Shown in pieces: positions 45,573 to 54,478 of a DNA stretch of 64,000 nt. The notes beneath the pieces were generated by a model. That model searched no databases, had not been told where the DNA came from, and saw nothing but the letters and a program-made list of their open reading frames with translations. Source of the DNA: Paenibacillus qinlingensis. Lineage in GTDB: Bacteria > Bacillota > Bacilli > Paenibacillales > NBRC-103111. Location: the NCBI RefSeq assembly GCF_013204845.1, contig NZ_JABMKY010000010.1:62001-126000 (forward strand), read 5' to 3'. The number at the start of each line of letters is the position of its first letter. Position 1 is the stretch's first letter. Both the position numbers and the translations under genes were made by a program.

Positions 45573-47102
45573 ATGGCGAATAAGAAAACAGGTTTGATTA
45601 TTTTGGCGATGGCACTCGGACTTCTCATGTCTGCACTGGACAACACCGTGACATCAGCGGCGATTTCGCACATCATTAGCGACATTAATGGGTTTGATAA
45701 AATAAGCTGGGTATTCACTGCCTATATGCTTGCCTCTACAAGCACAATGCTTGTATTTGGAAAGTTATCGGATATGTTCGGTAGAAAACTGTTTTATATG
45801 ATTGGAATTTCGATCTTCCTAATCGGGTCGGCTTTATGCGGAATGGCACAAGATATGAACCAGCTTATTGTGTTCCGTGCCATTCAGGGTATCGGTTCTG
45901 GAGCGATCTTCCCGATTTCGTTTACGATTATTTACACGATATTTGCCGACCCCAAGCAGGCGGCTAAGCTGTCAGGTGTTTTTGCAGGGATATTTGGATT
46001 ATCTTCTGTTGCTGGCCCGCAAATCGGTACACTCTTGGCTGAATCATGGGGCTGGCGCTGGTGTTTCTACGTGAATTTGCCGCTTGGTGTATTATCGTTC
46101 CTTGTCTTGTTCTTTGCTCTAAAAGAATCTCGCTCCGATCGTCGTCCGAAAATCGATTATCTAGGCACGCTGTTTCTCATCGTAACAACGGTTTCACTTA
46201 TGCTGGCGTTAGAGTTTGGTGGTAAGGATTACGCCTGGGGTTCATGGCAAATCATTAGCTTGATAGCAGTCGCAGTTGTTGTTGGTTTCTTCTTCATACA
46301 AGTGGAGCGCCGAGCGCATGAACCGATTCTTCCGTTACCTTTATTCAAAAATCGGATGGTTCTAGCCACGGTCTTAGCTTGTCTATGTCAAGGTGCGATT
46401 ATGTTCTCGGCCATTGCTTATTTGCCTATTTTCTCAACAGCTGTTCTGGGGAATGCGAATTCGAATAGTTTGCTGACTCCTATGATGTTTTCCTTAATGG
46501 TTGGTGCTGTTGGCTTCGGATTCCTGCAACGTTACTTCAGCTTCCGTGCTGTGTTCGCGTTCAGCATGACAGCGGGGATTATTGTAAGTTACCTACTTAG
46601 CGTAGTAAGTCATGATGCAAGTAAGTTTTATATGATTGTACTTATGGTCATTCTAGGCGTTGGTGCGATCGGCCCCTTAATGAGTGTGGCTCAAAATGCC
46701 GTAGCACAAAGTGTAGACCGCAAATATATCGGTGTCAGCTCTTCGATCGTTGGGTTCTGGCGAAATATTGGCGGGGTGCTAGGGGCGTCAATTATGGCGA
46801 CCATCGTGAATAATAACTACAGCAGCCTCATTCAGGAGGGTGCTGCTGTGCATCAAATGCCGCTTGATAAACTTGCTACGTTGGGGAACCCCGAGCAATT
46901 GATACGTGCAGGTTCGACGCTGCCACCTGATACAATGAACTTCCTGCGCGACTCGTTAGGAACAGCGATCAATCATGGTTTTATCCTTAGTATTGCCTTT
47001 GGCGTTGTCGGCTTAGGCGCTGCCTTTATTGCGGGTCCCTTGCGGTTCGCAGCCCCAGCACCTCGTCAAGATGCACAGACAGAGCCTGTTGTTTCCCATT
47101 AG
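45573..47102 (+). CDS. MFS multidrug exporter, DHA2 (14-helix) type
   Basis: A 509-residue proton-coupled exporter with about 14 predicted helices. Motif D1 is LMSALDNTVTSAAISHII, motif A is GKLSDMFGRKLFYM, and motif C lies near LSSVAGPQIGTLLAESWGWR. This is the EmrB/QacA group, which ejects drugs and other toxic compounds. AGGTGG precedes ATG 45573. The PadR gene upstream is the likely regulator. No membrane-fusion partner gene is adjacent, as usual for Gram-positives. Confidence 0.93.
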   Translation: MANKKTGLIILAMALGLLMSALDNTVTSAAISHIISDINGFDKISWVFTAYMLASTSTMLVFGKLSDMFGRKLFYMIGISIFLIGSALCGMAQDMNQLIVFRAIQGIGSGAIFPISFTIIYTIFADPKQAAKLSGVFAGIFGLSSVAGPQIGTLLAESWGWRWCFYVNLPLGVLSFLVLFFALKESRSDRRPKIDYLGTLFLIVTTVSLMLALEFGGKDYAWGSWQIISLIAVAVVVGFFFIQVERRAHEPILPLPLFKNRMVLATVLACLCQGAIMFSAIAYLPIFSTAVLGNANSNSLLTPMMFSLMVGAVGFGFLQRYFSFRAVFAFSMTAGIIVSYLLSVVSHDASKFYMIVLMVILGVGAIGPLMSVAQNAVAQSVDRKYIGVSSSIVGFWRNIGGVLGASIMATIVNNNYSSLIQEGAAVHQMPLDKLATLGNPEQLIRAGSTLPPDTMNFLRDSLGTAINHGFILSIAFGVVGLGAAFIAGPLRFAAPAPRQDAQTEPVVSH

Positions 47103-47108
47103 ATATAG

Positions 47109-47148
47109 CTCCTCCATGCGTATCGAAGCGCATTGGAGGAGTTTTTTT
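47109..47148 (+). terminator. Terminator after the MFS gene
   Basis: CTCCTCC (47109-47115) pairs with GGAGGAG (47135-47141), extended by TGCG/GCGCA pairing inside, then seven T. Confidence 0.9.
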
Positions 47149-47160
47149 ATTAGACTAGAC

Positions 47161-47189
47161 ATGACATGCCAATTCAGGCAAGGTATAAT
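47161..47189 (+). promoter_or_regulatory. Promoter of rarA
   Basis: ATGACA (47161-47166) and TATAAT (47184-47189), spacer 17 bp. Confidence 0.7.
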
Positions 47190-47229
47190 GGACAGACCAA
47201 CTTTTAGCACCAAGTAAAGGAAACTAATC

Positions 47230-48549
47230 ATGGATTTGTTTACATATGCGTCATCGCAAGACCCCGTGGGCAAGCTGCTCGCCGACCGAATGCGGCCGAC
47301 GACATTAGATGAATATATCGGCCAAGAACAAATTGTAGGCAAAGGCAAGCTGCTTCGACGGGCGATTGAAGCTGATCAAGTGACTTCGATTCTTCTATAT
47401 GGACCTCCAGGGACAGGGAAGACGACGTTAGCTAACATTATTGCTAATCGAACCCAAGGTGAATTTATGAAGCTCAACGCGGTTGATGCTTCCGTGAAGG
47501 ACGTCCGTGAAATCATTGAACTGGCCAAAAACACCAAAGCGATGTACGGTCGTAAAACGACCCTGTTTTTGGATGAGGTCCATCGCTTCAACACCTCGCG
47601 GCAGGACGCGCTGCTTCCTGCGGTAGAGCAGGGCATCCTCATCTTCATCGGGGCGACCACAGAGAACCCCTTTCACCATGTGAACGGGGCCCTCTTGTCG
47701 CGCTCGACGCTGTTTCAGCTCGAGCCGCTCACGGCGGAGCATGCGCTCATCGCCATGCGAAGAGCCATCGCCGATCCCGTGAAGGGGCTCGGCTTTATGC
47801 GCCTCCACGTGGACGAGGAGGCGCTCCAACACATCGGGCAGATGGCCAATGGCGACATCCGCCGATCTCTGAACGCGCTGGAGCTGGCAGCGCTGACGAC
47901 TTCACCTGAACCGGACGGCACGGTTCATATTACGCGCGAGGTGGCGGAGGAGTCGATCCGCCGCCCGATCGTGAAAGCGGACGAGTCGACGCAGTATGAC
48001 GTCTTGTCCGCCTTTCACAAGAGCGTGCGCGGCTCTAGCGACGCCGCGCTGTTCTGGTTCCTCTATGCCGTCGAGAAGCTCGGCATGGATCCTATGACCT
48101 TCCTGCGGCGTCTGATCGTCGCTTGCAGCGAAGATATCGGACTTGCCAACCCGCAGGCAATGGTCCAGTCTGTCACAGCGATGGACGCCTACCATAAGAT
48201 CGGCTGGCCGGAATCGAAGTACATCATTTCCCAGGCAATTTTATTCGCTGTGGAGAGTCCGAAGTCCAACTCAATCCCGCTCGCTATCATGCGCGCACAG
48301 GAGCTGATGGAGCGGGTGAAATCAGCGGAAGTTCCGTTGCATCTGCGTGACACACACTACAAAGGTGCAGAGAAGCTCGGTCATAAAGGCTATATGTATC
48401 CACATAATTACCCGGGACACTATGTGCGTCAGCAGTACTTGCCGGATGAAATTCAGCATGAAGTGATTTTCGCTGCAACGAATCAAGGTACAGAAGAGAA
48501 AATGAAGCAGAATCAGCACAAAAGAAGAGGGACGCCTACAGATTCATAG
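47230..48549 (+). CDS. rarA: Replication-associated recombination protein RarA (MgsA)
   Basis: RarA, 439 residues, AAA+ ATPase related to clamp loaders that acts at stalled forks. Walker A GPPGTGKTT is at about 58-66, Walker B LFLDEVHRF, and sensor 1 GATTENP; the C-terminal tetramerisation part ends in HYVRQQYLPDEI. The middle (about 47580-48140) is markedly GC-rich, unlike its ends. It overlaps by six bases the convergent DUF3889 gene. In B. subtilis it follows tcdA (yrvM) directly. Confidence 0.95.
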   Translation: MDLFTYASSQDPVGKLLADRMRPTTLDEYIGQEQIVGKGKLLRRAIEADQVTSILLYGPPGTGKTTLANIIANRTQGEFMKLNAVDASVKDVREIIELAKNTKAMYGRKTTLFLDEVHRFNTSRQDALLPAVEQGILIFIGATTENPFHHVNGALLSRSTLFQLEPLTAEHALIAMRRAIADPVKGLGFMRLHVDEEALQHIGQMANGDIRRSLNALELAALTTSPEPDGTVHITREVAEESIRRPIVKADESTQYDVLSAFHKSVRGSSDAALFWFLYAVEKLGMDPMTFLRRLIVACSEDIGLANPQAMVQSVTAMDAYHKIGWPESKYIISQAILFAVESPKSNSIPLAIMRAQELMERVKSAEVPLHLRDTHYKGAEKLGHKGYMYPHNYPGHYVRQQYLPDEIQHEVIFAATNQGTEEKMKQNQHKRRGTPTDS

Positions 48550-48903
48550 AATCCGTAGAGTCCCTCTATTTTCTTGCTCCATAAGAATGGTAAATACCTT
48601 TTCTGTAACGGGATCATAACGAATGGAGACGATGAGTGGGAATTCAACGCCATTTTTTTTGACCCAGAAGCGGAACTGCTGTTGTACGACACCCGGTGCT
48701 ACGTTAGACTTTCCAATGTATCTGTAATCCAACAACGTATACACCTTACCGGCTTCGTGAAAAGCAAGTCGGCTCCACTTGGCATAAGAGGGGTCATGTA
48801 CGGGCGCCATTACGGTATGGCCGCTGTTGCCATGTTGGAGGGTGTCTGCTGCAAGTGGAAGTGCAGGTGCAGGTGAAGATCCAACCCAGCTCAAGCCAAA
48901 CAT
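48544..48903 (-). CDS. DUF3889 secreted protein, likely with a non-standard start
   Basis: A small protein similar by eye to the DUF3889 family (B. subtilis YqzG/YhdC): YAKWSRLAFHEAGKVYTLLDY, RFWVKKNGVEFPLIVSIRYD. Family members are exported. With ATG 48903 the signal peptide would be cut short (119 residues). Upstream in frame, CTG 48930 gives MSKIIAILLMFGLSWVG, a proper signal sequence, and AAAGGTG lies about 9 bases before it. The only other options are ATA or ATT. So translation may use CTG, or the ATG may be a start for a truncated form. It overlaps the rarA end. Confidence 0.72.
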   Translation of the reverse strand: MFGLSWVGSSPAPALPLAADTLQHGNSGHTVMAPVHDPSYAKWSRLAFHEAGKVYTLLDYRYIGKSNVAPGVVQQQFRFWVKKNGVEFPLIVSIRYDPVTEKVFTILMEQENRGTLRIL

Positions 48904-49114
48904 GAGTAAAATAGCTATGATTTTGCTCAGTATCGCTCACACCTTTCGTTTGTAGCGTGTGCGACAGTAGGAGCAGGCATGCGTCAAAGTGAACGGTAAA
49001 TAACAGCAAATACATCATCTTATAGCAAAAATGCCCCTTGATAGTTCGAAACTATGTCTGCAGCTTGGCTGGAAGGTAGGTATTAATGATCACTGCATGG
49101 ATGGTGCACGTTGT

Positions 49115-49340
49115 ATGGCGTGAGTGAAGTGTGTGATGTGTTGCACTGTTTGAATAAAGGATGGGAGTTGTACGGAGCACGTTATAGGCGCGCATGACGG
49201 TTCGTGAGTCGTATCACATTGTTTGAAGTGCAGGGGTCAGCGTGGTGTGGATCATATGGATGGCATACATGACGGTTAGTGAGTTGTACCACATTGTTTG
49301 TGTAAAGGATGGGGTAGTACGGAGCACATGATAGTCATGG
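49115..49340 (+). repeat. Degenerate tandem repeat, about 74-bp unit, three copies
   Basis: The block CAC(A/T)TGTTTG ends at 49152, 49225 and 49300, a period of 73 and 75 bases. CATGACGGTT followed by GTGAGT recurs at about 49194 and 49268, and TACGGAGCAC at 49171 and 49318, exactly two periods apart. Copies are about 70 % alike by eye. Confidence 0.75.
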
Positions 49341-49370
49341 AGTTACTTATCGGCAATAGTGATTCCATGT

Positions 49371-49440
49371 ATTTTATACAGGTAATTCTTGAGAAAAAAC
49401 CTTCAGCATTCGAATAACTGGATTTTCTACAGGTAATTCA
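49371..49440 (+). repeat. Pair of 19-bp direct repeats
   Basis: ATTTTATACAGGTAATTCT (49371-49389) and ATTTTCTACAGGTAATTCA (49422-49440), 51 bases apart. A weaker third relative may start near 49502 (TTTTTTAGGTGAAATCC). Confidence 0.75.
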
Positions 49441-49705
49441 GAGCTTTTGCGCCAATATTGCGAAATGAGTCTCAATTAACTACCTATTTTCCATCTAAAT
49501 CTATTTTTTAGGTGAAATCCTTCGAAATAGCTGTACTTTTTCCAGTTAAACAAATTTCCTACCGCAAAATCTCACTCCCCCATCAGTCACATCACCCGAT
49601 CAGTCACCTCAATAAAATTCCTAATCGCCCTCCCCAGCAGTCACTTCAGCGAACAGCTCCAACCCCTGCCACCAAGTTATACAATAATCATATTCAACAT
49701 AAAAA

Positions 49706-49723
49706 GGAGCACCTAAGTGCTCC
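49706..49723 (-). terminator. Terminator of the AlkZ-related gene
   Basis: GGAGCAC (49706-49712) pairs with GTGCTCC (49717-49723); on the minus strand a run of five T follows. Confidence 0.9.
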
Positions 49724-49730
49724 TCCCCCA

Positions 49731-50420
49731 TTACAACTTAAAAATCTTCCCCAAATACTTACTAGCTTCCTCACTATACTGTTCCTGTAGCAGTATTCGC
49801 AGCTGAGCTTTAGCTTCAGGTGTTGGCAGTGTATTCTTCGCGATGCCATGCAGCTCCATCCAATGTGAAGCGGTCATATAACAGGTGCTGTTCCAGCCAT
49901 TTTTTGTACCATTGGCGTTCAGGCGCTCACTAATCCCCGCAATCACGATATCGGCCTTGCTCTGCAAGTCAATCAAGGCACGATCAAATTCATTTTTGGA
50001 TTCTTTTGATTTCAAATCGGTCGCAGCGCGTAGAGCTTTCACATCGATGCCTTCATTCCCAGCAATGGCGTGATACACGTCTACAGCCGCTTTGGATAGC
50101 TCGCCATCGGAATAACGCTCGTCCACCGTGTAGGGATCTTCCAGCAAGTTTTTGATCAATGGAAATAGCTCAGAAGAAATTAATAGTGGCTTCTTGGCGA
50201 AAAACCGTCCATAAGCCGCAAGACCATCACCTGGAAGGCGATCACGCCATAACCAAGGATCTGTTTCAAGTCCAGTATGCCATTGCTCATGCACCGTTAA
50301 GGATTCAAGAGAAGGATGCTCAGGTATAAACGAAGAGAGGGGCAGAATAGCAATTTCTTTAACAAGCCTCTTCACATCTTCATACGTATCAGCTTTTATC
50401 GTTACCTCATTCATAGCCAT
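49731..50420 (-). CDS. AlkZ-related winged-helix-type protein
   Basis: A 229-residue soluble protein. ETDPWLWRDRLPGDGLAAYGRFF followed by PLLISSELFPLIKNLL, DERYSDGELSKAAVDVYHAI and FDRALIDLQSKADIVIAGIS resembles the AlkZ-related family, relatives of the winged-helix DNA glycosylases AlkZ/YcaQ; most of these are uncharacterised. The QxQ catalytic motif of AlkZ/YcaQ is not seen, so activity is uncertain. GAGGAGA favours the second in-frame ATG (50420) over 50426. It belongs to the minus-strand island with mnmA and ends at a terminator. Confidence 0.55.
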   Translation of the reverse strand: MAMNEVTIKADTYEDVKRLVKEIAILPLSSFIPEHPSLESLTVHEQWHTGLETDPWLWRDRLPGDGLAAYGRFFAKKPLLISSELFPLIKNLLEDPYTVDERYSDGELSKAAVDVYHAIAGNEGIDVKALRAATDLKSKESKNEFDRALIDLQSKADIVIAGISERLNANGTKNGWNSTCYMTASHWMELHGIAKNTLPTPEAKAQLRILLQEQYSEEASKYLGKIFKL

Positions 50421-50480
50421 ACACATTCTCCTCTACACTAATCTTTGCATTCATTTCTTGCCCTTATGCTTGCCGATCGC

Positions 50481-51687
<1,207 letters not shown>

Positions 51688-51833
51688 CACTTGACTTTGG
51701 TGGAGCTGTATTTTTTGAACACTACTATTATACATGCCAATTGCTCAAATTTAAAATATTTCATGAGAATGTCATTGTTTTTCCCCCACAATACAAGGGA
51801 TTTGTGATAACATAGATATGATATACGGATGTT

Positions 51834-51975
51834 TTGGAATGTTTTTGCGAAAAATGGAAACGCTGTTTACCTAGATAGGGACGACCCTGGCGTTAAAACT
51901 ATGGGGAGCAGTTTTGGTAAGCATCTCAAGTTTTAGCGATATATACAGACTCCTTGATGGCATATCATGTTGAAT
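51834..51975 (+). promoter_or_regulatory. cymR leader with mutually exclusive helices
   Basis: AGGG-ACGA-CCCT hairpin at 51877-51888. CGTTAAAACT (51891-51900) can pair through AAAACT with AGTTTT (51910-51915) or over ten positions with AGTTTTAGCG (51929-51938). The two pairings exclude each other, as in attenuators. There is no T run, so any control would act on translation or RNA stability. Confidence 0.4.
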
Positions 51976-51987
51976 GAGGTGTTAATT

Positions 51988-52407
51988 TTGAAGATTTCCA
52001 CAAAAGGTCGTTATGGACTAACGATCATGATGGAATTGGCCAACCGAGTGGGTGAAGGACCGACTTCACTGAAAAGCATTGCTGAGAGACATCAGCTTTC
52101 TGAACATTATCTTGAGCAACTAGTAGCTCCTTTACGGAATGCGGGTTTAGTTAAAAGTATTCGCGGAGCATACGGTGGTTATATCCTTTCTAAATCTGCC
52201 GAGCAGGTAACTGCTGGTGAAGTCATTCGTGTACTTGAAGGACCGATCTCCCCTGTAGATTTTACGGAAGAAGATGATCCCGCCAAACGGGACTTGTGGA
52301 TTCGTATTCGTGATAGCATTGCAGAAGTGCTGGACTCCACAACATTGGCGAATCTGATTTCTTTTGAGGATAAAGGTAAAAACGATAATTACATGTTTTA
52401 CATTTAA
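51988..52407 (+). CDS. cymR: Rrf2-family regulator CymR
   Basis: A 139-residue Rrf2 protein. It begins MKISTKGRYGLTIMMELANR, with the winged helix TSLKSIAERHQLSEHYLEQL and RGAYGGYILSKSAEQVTAGE. It has no cysteine at all, so it cannot carry an Fe-S cluster as IscR does; this fits CymR, the cysteine-metabolism repressor of Bacillales that works with CysK. TTG 51988 is the start, 6 bases after GAGGTG (51976-51981). It is 8 bases ahead of the cysteine desulfurase gene, the conserved cymR-iscS pair. Confidence 0.93.
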   Translation: MKISTKGRYGLTIMMELANRVGEGPTSLKSIAERHQLSEHYLEQLVAPLRNAGLVKSIRGAYGGYILSKSAEQVTAGEVIRVLEGPISPVDFTEEDDPAKRDLWIRIRDSIAEVLDSTTLANLISFEDKGKNDNYMFYI

Positions 52408-52415
52408 GGTGACAC

Positions 52416-53564
52416 ATGGAACCTATTTATCTTGATCATGCTGCAACAACGCCCGTACATGACCATGTATGGGAGGCAATGTTGCCTTTCTATACAACAA
52501 ATTATGGAAATCCTTCCAGCACACATAGCTTCGGCCGTGCGGCAAGAACTGCGCTGAATCGCTTCCGAGATGGTATGGCGAAATCCTTAGGCTGTTTGCC
52601 AGGTGAGCTTATCTTTACAAGCGGAGGAACAGAAAGCAATAACATGGCGATCTTTGGGATCATGCAAGGAGATCAAGCCGGCAGAAAGCATATCGTAACG
52701 AGTGCGATCGAGCATCATGCCGTGCTTCATCCTTGTGAACGCTTGGAGAGCCTTGGATTTGAAGTTACATACGTCCCGGTAGGTTCGGATGGACTTATCC
52801 AAATAGAAGATGTGGAAGCGGCTATTCGTCCCGATACAGCTCTCATCTCTATGATGTATGTGAATAATGAAGTTGGAACCATCCAACCCATTGAGCAAGT
52901 AGGTAGGCTAGCACAGCAATACGGCATTACCTTTCATGTAGATGCGGTGCAAGCTTTAGGGAAGATTGCCCTGAATCTTGCCGAACTGCCGGTCGATCTC
53001 GTGAGTCTGTCTGCCCACAAAATTTACGGCCCCAAAGGCGCAGGTGCCCTCTACGTTTCAAAGCATACGAAGTTGCTTCCTCACGTATTCGGTGGTTCAC
53101 AAGAACGCAAGCGCAGGGCAGGAACTGAGAATATCCCCGCCATTGCCGGCTTCGCGAAAGCAGTTGAAACCATTCTTCCGCTCCAAGAACGCAACTACAC
53201 TCAGGCTAGTGAGCTTCGCGAACACATGATTTCCATCTTTGAACAGCAATTAGGCTGTGAGGGATTTATAATTAATGGGCATAAGGCTTGGCATGTCCCG
53301 CACATTCTAAACATTTCTTTTCCAGGTGTCTCAACAGAAACACTCTTAATGAACCTTGATTTAGAAGGGGTAGCTGCTGCAAGCGGCTCCGCATGCACGT
53401 CTGGCTCACTTGAAGTTTCACATGTCTTACAGGCCATGAAACTTCCAGAAAATGTGACACACTCCGCTGTGCGATTTAGCTTTGGAATGGGGAATTCTAA
53501 AGAACAAATCGAAACGGCCGCCCATAAAGTTGCAACCATTATTCAGCGGTTGCGTAATAAGTAG
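52416..53564 (+). CDS. iscS: Cysteine desulfurase IscS (for MnmA)
   Basis: A 382-residue PLP enzyme that takes sulfur from cysteine. The PLP Lys is in SLSAHKIYGPKGAGAL and the catalytic Cys in AASGSACTSGSLEVS. In B. subtilis the gene at this place (yrvO) gives sulfur to MnmA for tRNA thiolation; mnmA is nearby here also. It begins 8 bases after cymR; the SD (AAGGTG) overlaps the cymR stop. It is likely cotranscribed with the PRC-barrel gene that follows. Confidence 0.95.
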   Translation: MEPIYLDHAATTPVHDHVWEAMLPFYTTNYGNPSSTHSFGRAARTALNRFRDGMAKSLGCLPGELIFTSGGTESNNMAIFGIMQGDQAGRKHIVTSAIEHHAVLHPCERLESLGFEVTYVPVGSDGLIQIEDVEAAIRPDTALISMMYVNNEVGTIQPIEQVGRLAQQYGITFHVDAVQALGKIALNLAELPVDLVSLSAHKIYGPKGAGALYVSKHTKLLPHVFGGSQERKRRAGTENIPAIAGFAKAVETILPLQERNYTQASELREHMISIFEQQLGCEGFIINGHKAWHVPHILNISFPGVSTETLLMNLDLEGVAAASGSACTSGSLEVSHVLQAMKLPENVTHSAVRFSFGMGNSKEQIETAAHKVATIIQRLRNK

Positions 53565-53592
53565 TACTGGGTGGTTCTAGGAGGCGTCACGC

Positions 53593-54114
53593 TTGCGCAG
53601 AGCGCATGAATTAATAGGACTTCCCGTTGTAACCGTTGAGTCGGGTAAGCAAGTTGGTGAAGTAAAGGATTTATTGATTGACCCAACGTGGAACATAAGC
53701 GGCATTATACTCGAAGCGAAGACTTGGTTCTCGTCCTTACGATACATTTCATGGGAGGGAATCGTGGCTGCCGGAGAGGATGCTATAACCATACCGAACG
53801 ATAGTGTCATTTGCGAATTTGGGCAGAAGAATGAGTGCCATGCTTTTCTTGAGGGAAGCGACAAGATTAAGGGACTCCCGGTCATCACAGTGGGAGGGCA
53901 CGAATTAGGCGTGGTAGAAGATGTTTATTTAAACCAGAATTGGGGTAAACAAATAGTAGGTTATGAATTGTCCGAAGGGTTTATTTCTGATTTAAAAGAA
54001 GGGCGAAAGTGGCTTCCCATGCCAGAATCGGCAACATTGGGGGAAGATGCGATCATCGTGCCTGGACATTGCGCTCAGGAAGTAGAAGAACTCTTCGTAT
54101 CCAAAGAAGAATAG
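53593..54114 (+). CDS. PRC-barrel domain protein (YrrD-like)
   Basis: A 173-residue protein with two PRC-barrel repeats, at about 1-75 (LIGLPVVTVESGKQVGEVKDLLIDP) and 90-165 (IKGLPVITVGGHELGVVEDVYLN). The fold is known from photosynthetic reaction centre H subunits and RimM; the role in Bacillales is unknown. B. subtilis yrrD lies in the same cluster (cymR-iscS-trmU-yrrD). The start is TTG 53593 after TAGGAGG. No membrane segment or signal. Confidence 0.88.
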   Translation: MRRAHELIGLPVVTVESGKQVGEVKDLLIDPTWNISGIILEAKTWFSSLRYISWEGIVAAGEDAITIPNDSVICEFGQKNECHAFLEGSDKIKGLPVITVGGHELGVVEDVYLNQNWGKQIVGYELSEGFISDLKEGRKWLPMPESATLGEDAIIVPGHCAQEVEELFVSKEE

Positions 54115-54124
54115 GGTGAGCATG

Positions 54125-54325
54125 ATGCGTTGTCCAAACTGCAATTCCAAAGATATTGGAAAGATCGGTTCCCATCAATTTTACTGCTGGGGTTGTTTCA
54201 TCGAACTAAGCGTAAACGGAGATAAGATGTCCGTATATCAAGTTGAGGAAGATGGTACGTTAAGTTCTCTGGATGATTTGTTTTTTGAGGAAGAAGTTTC
54301 TCACATCCACGAGCACGTGAACTAA
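54125..54325 (+). CDS. Small zinc-ribbon protein
   Basis: A 66-residue protein: MRCPNCNSKDIGKIGSHQFY followed by CWGC, giving a CxxC-x(13-16)-CxxC zinc ribbon in the first 30 residues, then an acidic tail (VYQVEEDGTLSSLDDLFFEEE) ending in a His-rich motif (HIHEHVN). No known function; likely a metal-stabilised RNA- or protein-binding module. AGGGTG (54113-54118) favours ATG 54125 over ATG 54122. It is 10 bases after the PRC-barrel gene, so it closes this operon; a terminator follows. Confidence 0.82.
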   Translation: MRCPNCNSKDIGKIGSHQFYCWGCFIELSVNGDKMSVYQVEEDGTLSSLDDLFFEEEVSHIHEHVN

Positions 54326-54336
54326 AGTTAACTATG

Positions 54337-54386
54337 AAGCGTTATTGGTCGAGCGAGAAATCGCTTTGAACAATAACGCTTTTTTG
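54337..54386 (+). terminator. Terminator of the cymR-iscS operon
   Basis: AAGCGTTATTG (54337-54347) pairs with CAATAACGCTT (54371-54381), with an inner AGCGA/TCGCT stem, then six T. Confidence 0.92.
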
Positions 54387-54478
54387 TTACGGAGTGTCAA
54401 ATCAGGATTAATTTGGAGGGCTAGTACACATACTGTATGAACGTTACGTCGAATTCTAATGACAAAGGTGGACGCAGT

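Larger units (their letters stand above)
48931..49705. other. Repeat-rich 0.8-kb non-coding stretch
   Basis: No gene is supported on either strand. It holds a degenerate tandem array (about 49115-49340), a pair of 19-bp direct repeats (49371-49389, 49422-49440) and then A/T-rich DNA with CGAAATAGCTGTACTTTTTCC near 49524. A plus-strand frame at 49512-49790 has no SD, odd composition and runs into the opposite gene, so it was not accepted. Confidence 0.75.

Noticed and set aside
49512..49790. Plus-strand frame of 92 residues rich in Pro, Gln and His
   Set aside because: No SD, it starts in repeat-rich DNA, crosses the terminator of the AlkZ-related gene and runs into that gene antisense.
51834..51975. 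S-box, cysteine or other known sulfur riboswitch before cymR
   Set aside because: None of the conserved S-box elements are seen and there is no terminator; only alternative helices are visible.
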